A stretch of 64,000 nt of DNA from Branchiostoma floridae (GCF_000003815.2 NC_049982.1:23328718-23392717), one strand, 5' to 3'; shown: positions 13,201-25,624, counted from the stretch's first letter. Program-made: numbers and translations. Notes: generated by a model from the letters alone, not told the origin.

Positions 13201-13922
13201 TGGCTACTACCGTGACGATCTGGGTCTGAAGGGACATTGTTACATCGATGGCTTCTGTGGCGACGGCACTGTGGTGGCCACCATGACCAGCAGCGTCACC
13301 AAGGAAGTCAAGGAAATGAAGGTATGAATGTGTCATTTTGTTAGATTGTTATGTTAGCTACAGAAGAATGTAACGGTTTGTGGTATACACGAATCAAATG
13401 GATGCATCACGGAGCAAATCAAAAGCGTTCACTTTTAGTTAAAATACCCTGGTGTCATTTCAATACAACGTTACACATATGAATACATGTCAAGTATTTG
13501 TTTCATTACTCCGTTTATATTAATGTGACCGAAGGATTCTCTAGTGCAAAAGATATTTTGCCAGCAACTAGTAAAACTAAGCCTATTACATGCAACCCAA
13601 ATGTTGATGTAACTAGGAAAGACTAGTGTCACGTTCAACCAGGAAGGATTCGGACTTATAGAAAGGCTTTCTGTCATTGGCATTTTTATTTTTCCTAGAC
13701 CGGAAACCAACCGAACTACCCTCACGTGGGGCTGGGCTGGACAGGTCAGCAGATCACGTGGGGGTACGACCTGAACACGTCTCCTCATGGCCACAGGGGG
13801 AACTGGTACACCAGCTCCTGCTGTCTGACGGAAACACCGCCGACATCCGGGATGCTGGGAGCAACTGGCGCTACTCCATCCTCATCCGTTAGAGGAAGGA
13901 AATGCGAGGACAACATATCATA
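10215..13922 (+). CDS. Secreted fibrinogen-like/lectin-like protein, possibly frame-broken
   Basis: Exons 10215-10443, 11064-11167, 11534 (or 11565)-11681, 12121-12230, 12629-12713, 13154-13321 and 13699-13922. The start ATG opens a signal peptide (LRFVACVLVIVWSCMSGASE). The second exon has a CCSALEGTLRYD...FCNGQ motif seen in extracellular deuterostome proteins. The next has SCREIYLSGSYVSGLYWI, followed by VWCEMEFNGGGW, the signature of fibrinogen C-terminal-related domains. Later exons are Cys/Trp/Tyr-rich (HCYIDGFCGDG, GLGWTGQQ). It should be secreted and bind sugars or surfaces. Two oddities: EWKTL directly after FCNGQ is in a different frame from SCREIY, and an expected NWRYSILIR ending lies one frame off the open ending. 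Sequencing error, an alternative acceptor at 11565, or decay could explain these. Confidence 0.68.
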
Positions 13923-13984
13923 GAATGAGGGTCACTCGGTGTGTCTGTTTGTGTTTAAATGTGAGGACGTTTAATGCTACAACA

Positions 13985-14255
13985 TCATGTGAAATTTTGG
14001 TAAAGAAGACAATCATTTTCAATAGATTATATGCTATTTGCTGTTTGATTTGAATATTTAGTGAGACATGCAAGTCACCGTCACAAGATAAAGCAAGAAC
14101 TTTACAAAAATCTATATAAAACACGAGGACTTTTATTTTTACAATATGTGTAATTTCAGTAAAGAAGATAATCATTTTAATAGATTGCATGCTACTTGCT
14201 GCCTGATTTGAATATTAAGTGAGACGAGATAAAGCAAGAACTCTAAAAAACTCAT
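13985..14255. repeat. Direct repeat in 3' UTR
   Basis: Two diverged copies, about 13990-14106 and 14150-14250, share GTAAAGAAGA-AATCATTTT, ATGCTA-TTGCTG and GATAAAGCAAGAACT in the same order, with a small deletion in the second. Confidence 0.8.
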
Positions 14256-14611
14256 ATGGGGGTCTGAGGTCTTCAAACGATTGTTCAGCTCTGTACTAGT
14301 TTTCAGAAATATTGTTTCAAAATAGACACCGTTGGACGTCATATTACATGGTAGTTAGCAACATTCAAATAAAGGACAGTGTCAAATACAGTATGTTTAT
14401 TGATTAAAGATATTATTTCAAAACACATTTCGTCACGAAAATGTCATCGAATACTACAACCAACCCCATCTGGAGGCCTACATATTGGACATAATTTTAA
14501 TATGTAGCATCTACAGAAGTGGGAACAAGTATCTACCTCAATGTACAATTGTCAATAATTGTGTCCTAACAACGCCACAACCACTGCAGACTTACTTCAA
14601 ACCAGTTCATA

Positions 14612-14664
14612 ATCTGTATCTGTATCTGTATAGCCGGTATAACCGCCGTTCGGCGTAACACACC
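14612..14664 (-). mobile_element. CR1-like LINE 3' tail fragment
   Basis: About 50 bp (TCTGTATCTGTATCTGTATAGCC, then GGTATAACCGCCGTTCGGC) match the 3' end of the LINE fragment at 30222-30830. On the minus strand the element ends in an (ATACAG)n microsatellite tail, as non-LTR retrotransposons of this group do. Confidence 0.7.
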
Positions 14665-15659
14665 ATAATCACGATCCCTGCAAGACCTCCATTTCAATGT
14701 AGGACGTTTTAAACATTTTGAAACATTCAGCTGGCCGCGCCGACACGTAGACGACCTCGAAGACCAATCACTGTCAACCATGGTCTAGGAAGGGTTCAAC
14801 TATGCGTGACAGGGAATTTAGACCAGGAAGTGCATGGCAGAGTGCTATCTGGAAATACTCTAGGTCATAATTAGAATGGATGGGAGTTGCGGCGAGTGGC
14901 GTTTCAGATGCCTTTAAACATAATGAGAGGACTGACGGATCTTGAGGCCCTGTTTTGTAAAATCTAATTACTCCTTACCAAACCAAGCATTGTTAAACAG
15001 GTGATTATATTTACAAGGAATTTTGAGTACCGATACAAACATTCTTTATTCCAATAAAAATTTTCTCAGAACTTGTAAACATTGTGACAGAAACATTAAT
15101 CACAGAAGTGAACACATCCAACATCAAAATGCAAACCATCAGTGGCATCACACCAACTAAGTAATACTAATCTCAACACTAAAAGTATAAGCTAGGTTAC
15201 ACGTACACATCAACCAGCGATGAACCGCTAATTTTTCTTAGATCATTCACATGTGCTTCTAGTTGTTTTTGCGTTAAATTTGGAAGATATTACAAACGTT
15301 GTGATGGCGCTCTTGATTAGCGTCACCACTATATATAAAAATAAAAACATAAACGTAAACAATTTATACAAAAATACAAAATTGTAAGGAAATATGGCGA
15401 CTATACAAACATGATGAACTTAATTGTGCATGAAGCAAATGATGATGTCTTTAACAAAAGTTGTGGGAGGTGCAAGTCCGATCCCCTAACTGAAAGGAGA
15501 AAATTAAAATTGAACACAGGAATTCAGGACAAGTGTTCGAAGTTGTTCATAATATTGGACCCTATAGCCGGGCAAACTACATGCAAGGAGGTCCATTTGG
15601 GGTTGGTTGATTGCAAAGTACTGTATTTGTTCCCGAGCAAAACTTGCCCTACATGAATA

Positions 15660-15833
15660 AAAAAAGTTAACTGCAATGATGAATTCACACACATCACAAG
15701 GAGCCACAAGTAATAACCTCATGATAGTATTGTCTATATAGCTAACAGTTGTTATTGATTGCCATACATTGTACTTTAATTTGCGTGATTGTTGAGCAAT
15801 AAAGTTCAATCATTCATTCATTCAGTTGCCATC
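15660..15833 (+). mobile_element. Probable retroelement 3' tail
   Basis: A noncoding stretch ends in GAGCAATAAAGTTCAATC followed by ATTC repeats, resembling the 3' terminus of a non-LTR element or a processed 3' UTR. There is no coding evidence. Confidence 0.35.
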
Positions 15834-15866
15834 TTTTACTTACGACACAGAACCCAGATACGTATC

Positions 15867-16120
15867 TTATAAGTATATCCTCTCTGCTGTCAACCGTTCG
15901 CCAATGTCGATGAGCGCCTGCCTCAAAACCTCTCTGGTAGCTTCTCTTCCTTTGCTTTGTCTCCACCTTTCAAGCATTTCCCAGCACCTGTGGTCATTGT
16001 CACGCTCCGAGGTTTCAATAACTTTGATCTCGTTTCTGGTGAGCCCCAGCTTCCGCGCCAAGTCGTCCCACTTGTTGCTGACTGCATCAACAACGTCCTC
16101 GAAGTAATCGTTTACGTCAT
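15867..16120 (-). CDS. Terminal exon: death domain 2
   Basis: Eighty-four residues with death-fold signatures: NKWDDLARKLGL, then NEIKVIE, then CWEMLERWRQ, then VLRQALIDIGERLTAE. The W-x2-LA-x-LGL and W..ML..W patterns are typical of death domains in adaptor proteins. The protein ends right after the last helix (RIYL). Confidence 0.9.
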
Positions 16121-19100
16121 CTGTAATATGCATGAATTGGACAAAACGACCATACGAGGAAGAGTATTATGACAACGAACTTAATTGCATATCCATGCCG
16201 AACATGGTTTGAACAAATTGACTGAATCTTTTAATCACATGGTAGTTTTTATACAGATTGGATAAAATAACGTATGAGAATTTCGCGCAAAGAGAACTCA
16301 AACTCTAGAAAATTATGTTGTCACCTTTTCAAAGGTGCACTACCAAAGACCACAATCGCCGATCGACGAACTTGACATGTGTATTTGATTTTAGATAGCG
16401 ACTTTTCGTTCAATTTCTTAGCTTGAAGTTCACGAGGTAAACGATATCAAAACATTGATTCATTGATTTCAACAGATTGTATGAACAATCAAAATTAAGT
16501 GTTCGAAATGAGACATGCTTCAACAAGAGTTGGAGAACAGATTTGTGAAATATCAAATACCAAGTAGTGATTTTCACCTTTTACACTCGAGTCCGTCTGC
16601 ATTCCACTGGGACCTGCTCCATCGTCTGTTCGCAGAGGTTTAGATACTTTTCTCTTTTTCATTCGAGCAGATGATGACGAGGTACTTGTAGATCTTTTCC
16701 TGGACAGGCTTCCCGTGCTGATGTCACCACCTTACATGTAACAACAAGTATGTCTGCTCAGTGGATGTCTTCAACAAAGAGAGATACTTTGTAGAAATAG
16801 ATTTTACCAGATGAGATTGAAAAGTTTTGAACATTATTAAGCACTGTCAATTTTCCAATTGCAATTGAACCTCCACTTAAAATCACTTTTCATTTTTTTA
16901 AAATCGATCTCTTTTTTTACATAGTCATCTGTCTTCAGATGATCTTCATATAATTCAACACAACTACATCTCCAGTGATGACTTGTATCTAAATGTCCTT
17001 TTCTGTCTAATTATGAATATGGCGTCTTGCAAAAAGTTTGTATGGGAGCCATGGATACCTGAAGTACTCGGTGTATCCAGCAGTCGCCTCTTCACTGACT
17101 CCAGCAGCTCTGTTGGTGTCGACAAACCGCTGTCAGTTTCTTCTGCTGTGCAGCTTGGCGTGTAGTGCCCTGAATACATGCAACAGTCACTACCAGATCT
17201 GATTGTGTAAGTACTGTGCACACAGAATTAAGTAAGTACAATGAAGGTTAGGCATCCAAGATACCCAATACAAGCGAACGACTAAGTTCTGCAAACGGTC
17301 AGACATTTCAGACAACTTCCGTTGCCTTTCGGTTGCAACGAAACAAAATCTTTTAAAGCCTTAATATGTATGAATTAGTGCTTCAATACAATAACTCCTG
17401 TTGCTTGAGTTAAACCAGAAATTTCCATTGTAGTACCGTAGAAAGTCACTGGGAGACCCCTTATCGAACTTGACCTTCGTCTTCCACCTACTCATACCAA
17501 ATATCGTACAGGTCGCACATACACAACCAATCCACCATAGAAAAACCGAAAACATAACCTGCCCAAGACGATAATTCCTGACAGTGTCTTCGAACGTACC
17601 AAGCGTCACTTCTGAAATCAGTTTCCGTTCGTCGTTGTTGGTCTCCTCCTGCAGTTCCAAATGTAGCCGTGAGGTGTTGCTGCTCCAGATGTCTTGGCTA
17701 ACTTCGACGCGGAACGGTGCGTAGAATTTGTTATTGTCCAGGGTATCCTCAAAGATAAGGTACTGAAAATTTATTAAAAACTGATGCTGTATTATGTCGA
17801 ATTCCTCCAAGATGCAAGATACATATGGTTACAACAAACATGTAGATGCCAAGCTATATGGTCATATGAATGTGCCTTTTCACTCAGCTGTCTGTTATTG
17901 TTGATATGAAAGTCTAAATCATGCTATCTAAAAACACGTATTTAAATAGAATTTCATCAATTTTATATAGGTCGATACCAGCCTCTACTATATTTCAGCT
18001 ACGCAGCAAAAGAGGCCCAAATATATGGATAAGCTTACAAAAATAAGAGTTCGGAGACCTCATACCTCCATTAAATATTTAGCTTTTGGTCAGGGGCGGC
18101 CAATTGACCTGCACAGTAGAGCGCACTGTGTGTAACGTTGGTTTATCTGTAAAGAATTCTTTCATGGGCAAACTTTCTGATAGGGGAACAGAAGGATGTT
18201 AATTTTTAGAATCTGGCCAAAATTTGTGACTTTGGCCATACCTTGGCCGGTAATTGAATGGCTGCTTTGCGCCCAGGCGGACTGACCCTTTAGGGCTGGG
18301 TGAAATCCTGGTGTCATTTCAATCTTCCAGCTATAGCTCAATAAAATCTGACGATTATATTGAAAATCGAATCAGTCAAGTGACCACGATTATGAATGAC
18401 AATGGATAGATACCATTGTGTGAAGCAAAACATTACAACAAACCTCCGGTTTTACGGACACCGACACATCTCCGCCATTCGTAACCACTCCCTTGAGGTA
18501 GTATTTACGGCCTTGGTACAGATGGCAGGGCATGGTGTGGCAGTGTGATGAATGCCATTTCGTCTCGTCTTGTTCAATGGTCTATATGAATGTAGTATTA
18601 GTTTGTTCAATCACAGTAGGACAACTACTATATTATTCGCAATACATTTATGACTAAAAACTTTAAGGCAACATTACGGGGTAATGAACAATGTTTTTTG
18701 AAACTCCCTGGTATGCAATGAAATATGCGCAATTGTTCTTGACAAAATCAGTTTCTTTTGAAGGAAGTGTGAACCATATTATTAAGTATTCAAACATGGA
18801 CAAGTTTCTGCATTAGTAGAGGTGCCACCCTACATCTATATTGTATTTTCAGGTCATTGACATAATTTACTTTCACTTAACAAAATCACTTTTTCTAAAA
18901 TAGATGTATTGTGGTCATCATAAGGATGTGTGAACCACAATATTAAGTATACAAACATAGACAACTTGCATTAATAGAGGTGCCACCCTACATCGTTTTT
19001 GTTTATTCGGGACATTAACATAATTTATGCAACTGGGGTCATTCATTCGGCAAAAAGGAAGAAGGAGAAAGAAGAAAATCACACCAGCAAATATAGAAAC

Positions 19101-22100
19101 AAAATGTTTTTCCTATCGGACAATGTTGTAATACAGATTGAAGTACATTGAAATAGATTCAAGATTGAAATAGATTGACAGTGACTTCGATATTTCCTAA
19201 TCTAAGAGAGGTAAGTATATATTAGTCGTGTAAAATGATATAGTCGATTCCCTACCGCTTGCACGGTCCTATCGTTGGAGACGATGTAGACGTTCAGTAT
19301 GGAAATGCCGGAGCTCTCTAAGGAACGAAAGGCCGTGAATAAGCCTTTCCTAGAGACACTCCGTACTTTTTCCTTCTTTCCGGCCAACCCAAAATCACTT
19401 CCTTTCTTGAACCTGGTCACCGCGTGGGAAGAGGTGAGTTTTGTAACCGGCAGCAGCTCGGGGGAATTTCCCACCACGTGTACGACGTGTAAGTCTTGCC
19501 TTGTGACTTCTAAGAATTAGATGAAATGGGAACAATGTTATTTCTTAAACGGATTGTTTGAATATGTCAGAACCTATTCTAAAGATGCATTCTATTTGAA
19601 ATTGATGTCATCACTCATATTAATACAGCATGAATTCACTGTTTTATGAAGTCGCAATATCTTACTGGAACCTTATCCTCTAGATGCCATGGTGAAAGCT
19701 GCAACGAAATTCTATTTCTTACCTGTTATATCCGCGAGCACGTGTGGTAGTAGGAGGTCCACCGGCCCCTCCACGTCCTCACATTGGATAGAAAATAGCG
19801 GACCCACTGGCATCCACTCCTCCCCTTCCAGCGGCCAGCTGTAGTCGGACCAGTTCGCACTCCTGTAGGTCACGTTTAGTGGGTAGGGTGTCACCACACC
19901 CAGGCCAGTCCGTCTGCACATGTACTTCCCTTCACCTGGCAGGTGTAGGGACCTGATAGATAATAGTTAAACACGCATAATTAATAGTGACACAGTGGGT
20001 ACGGTGTCTATCATCTAAACAGTGACGTAACCATTTGAAACGGTCGTTGCCATTTCGTAACTTCTTTTGTGACGGAACAGAAGCAAAAACGTATAGGAAG
20101 CAATATTTCAAATAAAAACGGCAACAGTATATACAAATAAAAAGAAAGAAAGTTCACCATCTCAGGTTCACCTGGGTCACAATGCCTAAATCTTTACTCG
20201 ATACGCCGCGAAGAATCGCGGTGTGCTTATACACTTGTATGACGGAGCGTGCTGATACACGCAAAAGATGATGATTGTATTATGAGGTGCCATTCATCTG
20301 TTACAATACAGGAAAAGAGTCAACGACAAGCTCAAAATCTTTCACTTTCACACGAGTATACCGATTATCTGTCAAGCCGAAAAATAAATGTTGTGTACTG
20401 ATATGCTGTATGAACTGCAGTCTTGTCTTTGTAAACCTACTACAGTCACAGTGATTGTCACAATACGAGAGAAACGTGCCGCACTTTAAAGTGATGACTA
20501 ACCAGTTTTTGTCTTCATCCAAGTTTGGACTGAGCTCTGATAGCTGCACGCCATTCTGGTATTCCTGAGGTGTAAAGAAGGCATTCATTCGTCACAGATT
20601 ATGTACTAATTTTTGAAGGATCGTGGGGAAAAATTACTATATAAGCCACAAAATGCCATATAAGCCATATGAGCCACAAAAAGAATTCGATATCTATAGG
20701 GCTTTATCACGTGACGTCATCACCCCTTGCTCCCGTACACCGCCATGTTGGGGTCAATGCGATACAGTACAGCGAGGTTTCCGAAGGTCTCTAGAATATC
20801 AGAAGAAAGTGAAGTGGGTTGCACGATGCAAAAAGCCTACAACCTCAAGTACTATTTGCACTACAGAAATCGGGTGGAAATAACCCGTTTTTTATCAGTG
20901 AGGGAAAGTTTGACCACGTCCTTGGTTGCAGCGTGATCGAGAAAGTTCCGAAGTCTCATGCAAAAATGGGGACGCGACTGTAGGGCTGGGTTGCGGCAGT
21001 TCACAGACACTATGATAGCCAGTAACGTTGTACTTTTGTTTGATAGAAATTCTTCACGAACCTGGGGACATGTTCTTTCTGTTATTTCTTGTCTTCGCAG
21101 CTTGTCCTGCACTTTTTGCCTTTCCTGCTTTAGTGGTACATGCATGTATTTACGTTGTGCCGAAGTACGTACCCAGTCGAAAATTATCTGGCCCATCGTT
21201 TACTGCCTCGTCCAGATACAAAGTGTGTACTGCACACATTGCCTCTCAAAGTTCCAGCAGTAAGATTAGCTCTACTTATATGGCAGAAATCCACATTTGT
21301 TTCCGAGTCGTAACTAGTACATGCAGTCCATTTGTTTGTTTGTTCCCGGCAAATTTCACCGTTACCCGATGTGTGTAGGCTTTACCAGTGCTAGACCAAC
21401 ATCCCACCGCAAGACAAAATACCGTGATTATGAACCTAAACGTTTTGAAGGGAAGTTGTGCGTTGCATAAGAAATATTTTCAACTTTTACGGGGAGTTGC
21501 ATAGCGAGCCGCTGTGAGCCGCGCTTAAAATGGACCCCAAAATAGCCGACTTCGCTCGTTGCTATGGCGGCCGGGTAGTTGCTGAGGGGTGGATCACGTG
21601 ACTGAATAAGCCATATTGAATTATATAAAAACACCACTAAAACAGGAAAGACACTTAATGTTTAAAAAGATTCTGTTTTGCCCCCGATGACGATTTGATA
21701 TTCTCCTCTTTTCATTATACTGTATAGCGGACTGGAACACTTCAGAACTACGACATGGGAGTCATATAAAAGGCGGGAGGACCACATCTCACCTTGTATG
21801 CCTCCTGTACAGTTGTAGCCAGATCCAGTCTCCCGATGTTCTTGAGTGTCTCCTCCAGCTGCGACAGGTAGTGGAGCGGTCCGTAGGGAGTCTTGGTGCG
21901 CCAGGCCTTCAGCATCTGCAGTGCCTTCTGGGTGTTGTCGTCACCTATAATATTGTCCAGGACGGACTTTTCAAGTCCCAGCTCCTGTCCCAGCCGGGTC
22001 CATTCCTCACCAACAGCCTTGCTGATCTGGTACAACTGGGCCTCTGTCAAGCAAATGTAACATCAACTGCTTAAGTTTCATAAAACATTCCATAGAGATG

Positions 22101-25100
22101 TTGTTACGTTTGCCAGAATGGCTAAGGTTATTTTTAGGCTTGTACGTCTGTCTGTCTGTGAACAGTATAACTCGATGGATGCTGATGATATTTAGCAGGT
22201 GGGTAGGGGTCGGAAAAACGGCGGTCAAGTTCGATAATGCACTCCTTAGCGGCTTGCTAAGGTAATGCAGCGGAACCTCAATTGGTCGTGATTTTTAAGT
22301 GGTAGATAGCCCGTGGGGCGGAGAGTGAGTGCTGTGAGTTTGGCCTCTAGCGGTATATAGCCTAACTGAAGACTTGCATATTGAGATACTAATTATATGA
22401 ATTGACAGCTAATTTGTTTAATTAATGAGAAAAGTTCATAAATCCACAGCATTCCGTGATAGGACTTTCAAAGTTGTCACGTATGTTACTGAGAAAGAGG
22501 TCAGAGAGTAAAAGGTGTATGTTTGGGTCCCCTAGCGTCTTTTTTTGGAACTGCAGGAGCGGATTTAGTTTCAGACTTTGAAAGAGACTATAAAGGATGA
22601 AAGGATCATCATGATTTTTGGTATGCTGATAGCTTAAGTAATGCTTGATACAATTTGATATTAATCATGAAAATTCATATGAAATAAAATGTAATGAGTA
22701 ACACATTTATGTCTACAGACACCATTCTACATAATTAATTAACAAACCTGGTTTATTTGGCAAAGTTATGTGTTCGTTGAACTCTAGTTGGATCTATTTT
22801 AGCCCCTTGGGTACAGCAGGTACTTCTTATTCCGAACTGGGAACTCATAGACGAGGTCCCCCCAATGTTTTGAATGATTTATGATTTACCATTGATTTGT
22901 GGCTTATCAGTTCTGTGAGCAACTCTTGAGGAAGAAAAAACCTAACCCAGAGCTTAACATTTGGATCAAAGTTCATTTTATATGCTATGTTTATGTGATG
23001 GCGGAGGCAGATATCATTCAGGCTTACCCATTTCTTTGAGGTGTCCGTAACTGCCAGTATCTCCAGTATCTCTGCTTTCCCTACCCACTGTGTCACCTGG
23101 GCTGTCAGCTGGTTCTGGTGGTATCATTCCATAGTCCTCCTTTTTCTTGCAATAGTTGATAAATTTCTAGAGGTTCATTAAGGAATTACAAATGTACATA
23201 ATTCTACTACTTACACACGGTAGAGTGACGCCCACCGAGCCACACTGCTAATCTGTCAAAAAGGGTCCAACACCTACGATTTGGTGCGCAAGTATGTAAA
23301 CATCTGCCTATTCTGCCTGCACATTTGCCACTGAGACCCGTATTGTTTTCTACTACTTATATATCGACATCTCTAATATAGGACATACTATGGTATTATT
23401 AAACTCTTGTCCCGTAACTCTCCCTAAATTAATGATTTAGACTATGCAAGACAAGTGTACATCTTTGGGTACGTATAATGCAAAAGCGCCTTGATTCGCC
23501 AACACTGGCGCATGTTTCGTGTAAGACATCACGAAATCGCCGGCAAGCGCAGCCAGGGATGCGGGGGCTTTTCGGGGTTCGTGCCCGACCGCGCCGTCCA
23601 TGTGTAAGCCTCATCATCACGAAATACGCGACGATAATTAGCGTCACGAAATCGTTGGCAAGCGCAGCCCGACATGCCGGCCCTGTCGAGGTTCATTCCC
23701 AGTCTATGTAATGTATGGGTAATCTAAAATGTCCTGTAGTATCATACTAAAATCTCCTGTAGTATTGTAGTAGGTCTTACGTTACAAGGCTATCGCCACG
23801 CCACTGCTCGCGTACGGGACGACCTGGCCTTTCTGCCGTAAAAAAATATTGTGGTTGGCCGTTCCGACTGGTGGTATGACAATTTTTTATACGGATGGTC
23901 TAAATGTCCTGTAGTATTGTAGTATTGTAGTAGGTCTTGCCGTTGTAACGTTCGCGGGGTACACCACTGCTCACGTACGCGGCGACCTGAATTTTCTGCC
24001 GTGAAAGATGATGTCGTTGACCATTTCGACTGATGTGACATTATACGCATGGTTTAAAATGTCCTGTAGTATTGTATTATTGTAGTAGGTCTTACGAAAC
24101 ATCTGCCAGCATCTCTACCGTGCATTGCCACTTTCCCTGAAGAGTTTTTTTTTTCCGAAATGTAACCCATTTCCCCCCAAAGAATTAAATTCTCCTGAAA
24201 TAAGCCTTTTAGCCTATAAACGTAACATCCTTTTTTACTATTATCAAAAAGTAAGCCATTTTAATGTGTACCCCATCGACAATGTTAAATAAGTCTCTTT
24301 ACCGAAGGGCACAACACTACGGACAGCTAGGAATTTGAAGTTAGAACCTCCCGAGCGGTAACAATCCTGTGGTCAGATCCAATACTACTGAAGGTGTTGT
24401 ATGCCTCGCAGTTTTTTACCGAGTGAATTTTTTATTTACCAGAATGAAATCCACTTGGGTTTTGGTACCACTCATGTCGGATCTAAAAGTCCAAAGTTTG
24501 CCATGCTTTTTCTGGAAGTAGGTGTTGGTGACTACAAGACCAGCTTCATCATTTGCGTCGTAAAATGACATGTTAATTATGCAAATCGGTAGATAATTTG
24601 CATAATTGATTAGGAAATTTTGTAATCACGCTCAGTTACACTACCAAAAATGCTTTTTCTTGTTTATCTTGTTTGGCTTCCTCACAGAAAATTTATCTTC
24701 CAGGAGGAAAATTATTCTGTCCCCAAAAAATGCTAGAAAAAATGTGCTTGTCCATGGGGCAAGCAAATTTTTTTTCTTGTTACGTTTTTGAGAAAATTTG
24801 AGATTTGTTTTCTTGTATTTCTCAAAATGCCTTTTCTTGTTTATCTTGTTTTGCTTCCCCACAGAAAATTTATCTTCCCGGAAGAAAAAAAATCTTGTAT
24901 TTCTTAAGAACTTGAATCTGGTTAGAAGAAAACAAGAATTTCTAGATTTTTTCTTGCATTGTAAGAAAGAATGAGAAGATTTTGCTTAAATGTCTAAAAA
25001 ACATTTTGTTGTTTCTCGTTTTGCTTGAATTTTTTTCTACATTTTCTTCCTGCAAGAATGTTTTTCTTCATACAAGAATTGTCCATGGGGTAAGCAAAAT

Positions 25101-25596
25101 AAGAAAAAATCATGTTTCGTAGTGTACATTATAGGGCCATTGCAACATGTGAGATTTGTAACTGAGAAGGAGAAGAATACTGATTGATGTAGGTTATGCA
25201 AAATAAAGACCTAATTTGCATAATTAATTAGAAAATGCTATAATTTCATTGTGGTAAATGATGGGAACTTCTTACTTGTAGCATTTGGAAGGAACTCTAG
25301 TTTGTAAAGGTAAGTAGTTTAGACATGTTGGGAACCTTGGAAGATTATCCCAATTGGGCTAAAAGGTTTTGTAATAGATTAATGAACTGACAAGTGATGA
25401 AAGTGAAAGTGATGAAGTACAGCTAGTCATCTCTACCTGCTCATTCGCAGCGTTCACGCGGCTGTTGTAGGACCTGATTCGTTCGTCCACAGTCAGCCTC
25501 TCCTCCACTAACACCCCTACTGACGTCTGGTGGGCGCTGTCCGGCTCACCAGCCGGATCTAGCCAGAACCGGTCATCAGCTTCTTCATGTACCATC
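15867..25596 (-). CDS. Death domain - ZU5-UPA (FIIND-like) - death domain protein
   Basis: Exons in transcript order: 25596-25437, 23145-23028, 22043-21793, 20564-20503, 19952-19723, 19509-19256, 18581-18444, 17762-17600, 17170-17059, 16730-16578 and 16120-15867 (stop TAA). All phases agree, giving about 630 residues. Order: a ~90-residue acidic leader, death domain 1, ZU5, UPA, a Ser-rich basic linker and death domain 2. ZU5-UPA plus a death domain is known from PIDD, UNC5 and ankyrins; the ZU5-UPA pair as FIIND is known from NLRP1 and CARD8. This order with two flanking death domains is unusual. A role as a cytoplasmic or nuclear death-fold scaffold is inferred. The 5' border at 25596 follows an AG, so an upstream exon is possible. 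Introns carry dispersed repeats. It lies next to the RLR cluster on the same strand. Confidence 0.8.
16578..16730 (-). CDS. Ser-rich linker exon with nuclear-localisation-like cluster
   Basis: Fifty-one residues joining ZU5-UPA to death domain 2. LSRKRSTSTSSSS is followed by RMKKRKVSKPLR, a classic basic cluster that would act as a nuclear localisation signal. The phase is 1 at both ends. Confidence 0.7.
17600..20564 (-). CDS. ZU5-UPA (FIIND-like) module, five exons
   Basis: Exons 20564-20503, 19952-19723, 19509-19256, 18581-18444 and 17762-17600. The ZU5 part reads LHLPGEGKYMCRRTGLGVV, then WMPVGPLFSIQCED and VDLLLPHVLAD, close to the C-x-ETGLRFV, GPLLDI and LPHF pattern of FIIND domains. 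The UPA part reads LNVYIVSNDRTVQATIEQDE, then PCHLYQGRKYYLKG, matching FIIND HLYLxPND and PLxxGSxYxVS segments. At the place where human NLRP1/CARD8 cleave between Phe and Ser (PSFS context), this protein has DLHVVHVVGNSPELLPV: the upstream His is kept but the Phe-Ser pair is not. Self-cleavage at the usual bond is therefore doubtful. Confidence 0.78.
18769..19027. repeat. Intronic direct repeat
   Basis: Two copies of about 100 bp (18769-18871 and 18929-19027) share TATTAAGTAT-CAAACAT-GACAA and the exact AGAGGTGCCACCCTACATC block. Confidence 0.85.
21793..22043 (-). CDS. Exon: death domain 1
   Basis: Eighty-four residues: LYQISKAVGEEWTRLGQELGL, a VLDNII turn, ALQMLKAWRTK, then LSQLEETLKNIGRLDLA. 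The E-W-x-RLGxELGL and ML-x-W motifs mark a death domain. It sits N-terminal to the ZU5 module and differs from death domain 2. Confidence 0.9.
22130..22800 (-). repeat. Dispersed repeat copy, reverse orientation
   Basis: This intronic block matches 53345-54290 in reverse complement over several segments: GTCAAGTTCGATAATG against CATTATCAAACTTGAC, the ACCCCTACCCACCTRC-like block, and GTAACACATTT-TGT near 22698. It is noncoding, AT-rich and probably a non-autonomous transposable element. Confidence 0.7.
23525..24115. repeat. Tandem repeats, ~115-bp and ~155-bp units
   Basis: A GC-rich block with CACGAAATCGCCGGCAAGCGC repeats once after about 115 bp. It runs into two and a half copies of a ~155-bp unit starting with TCCTGTAGTATTGTAGTAGG at about 23751, 23908 and 24059. 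It is intronic; short open frames in it are accidental. Confidence 0.8.
24640..25320. repeat. Poly-T rich direct repeats and dispersed-repeat remnants
   Basis: TTTTCTTGTTTATCTTGTTT followed by ACAGAAAATTTATCTTCC occurs near 24650 and again near 24831. GTCCATGGGG-AAGCAAA occurs near 24750 and 25081. Flanking TTTGCATAATT-ATTAG segments near 24597 and 25213 resemble the dispersed family at 53.4 kb. Confidence 0.6.
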
Positions 25597-25624
25597 CTGA
25601 AGAATGCAATCAGTGTGTACTAGT

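Larger units (their letters stand above)
13923..15866. other. Intergenic, convergent 3' ends
   Basis: This contains the 3' UTR of the fibrinogen-like gene with a direct repeat, a CR1-like tail fragment (14612-14664), and a probable retroelement tail ending in AATAAAGTTCAATCATTC near 15793-15833. I see no coding exon. Confidence 0.55.

Noticed and set aside
17361-17599. Extension of the UPA exon frame to SRWKTKVKFDKG and beyond
   Set aside because: It passes a good GTACGT donor at 17599, and the rest matches the dispersed repeat seen at 54.1 and 22.2 kb.
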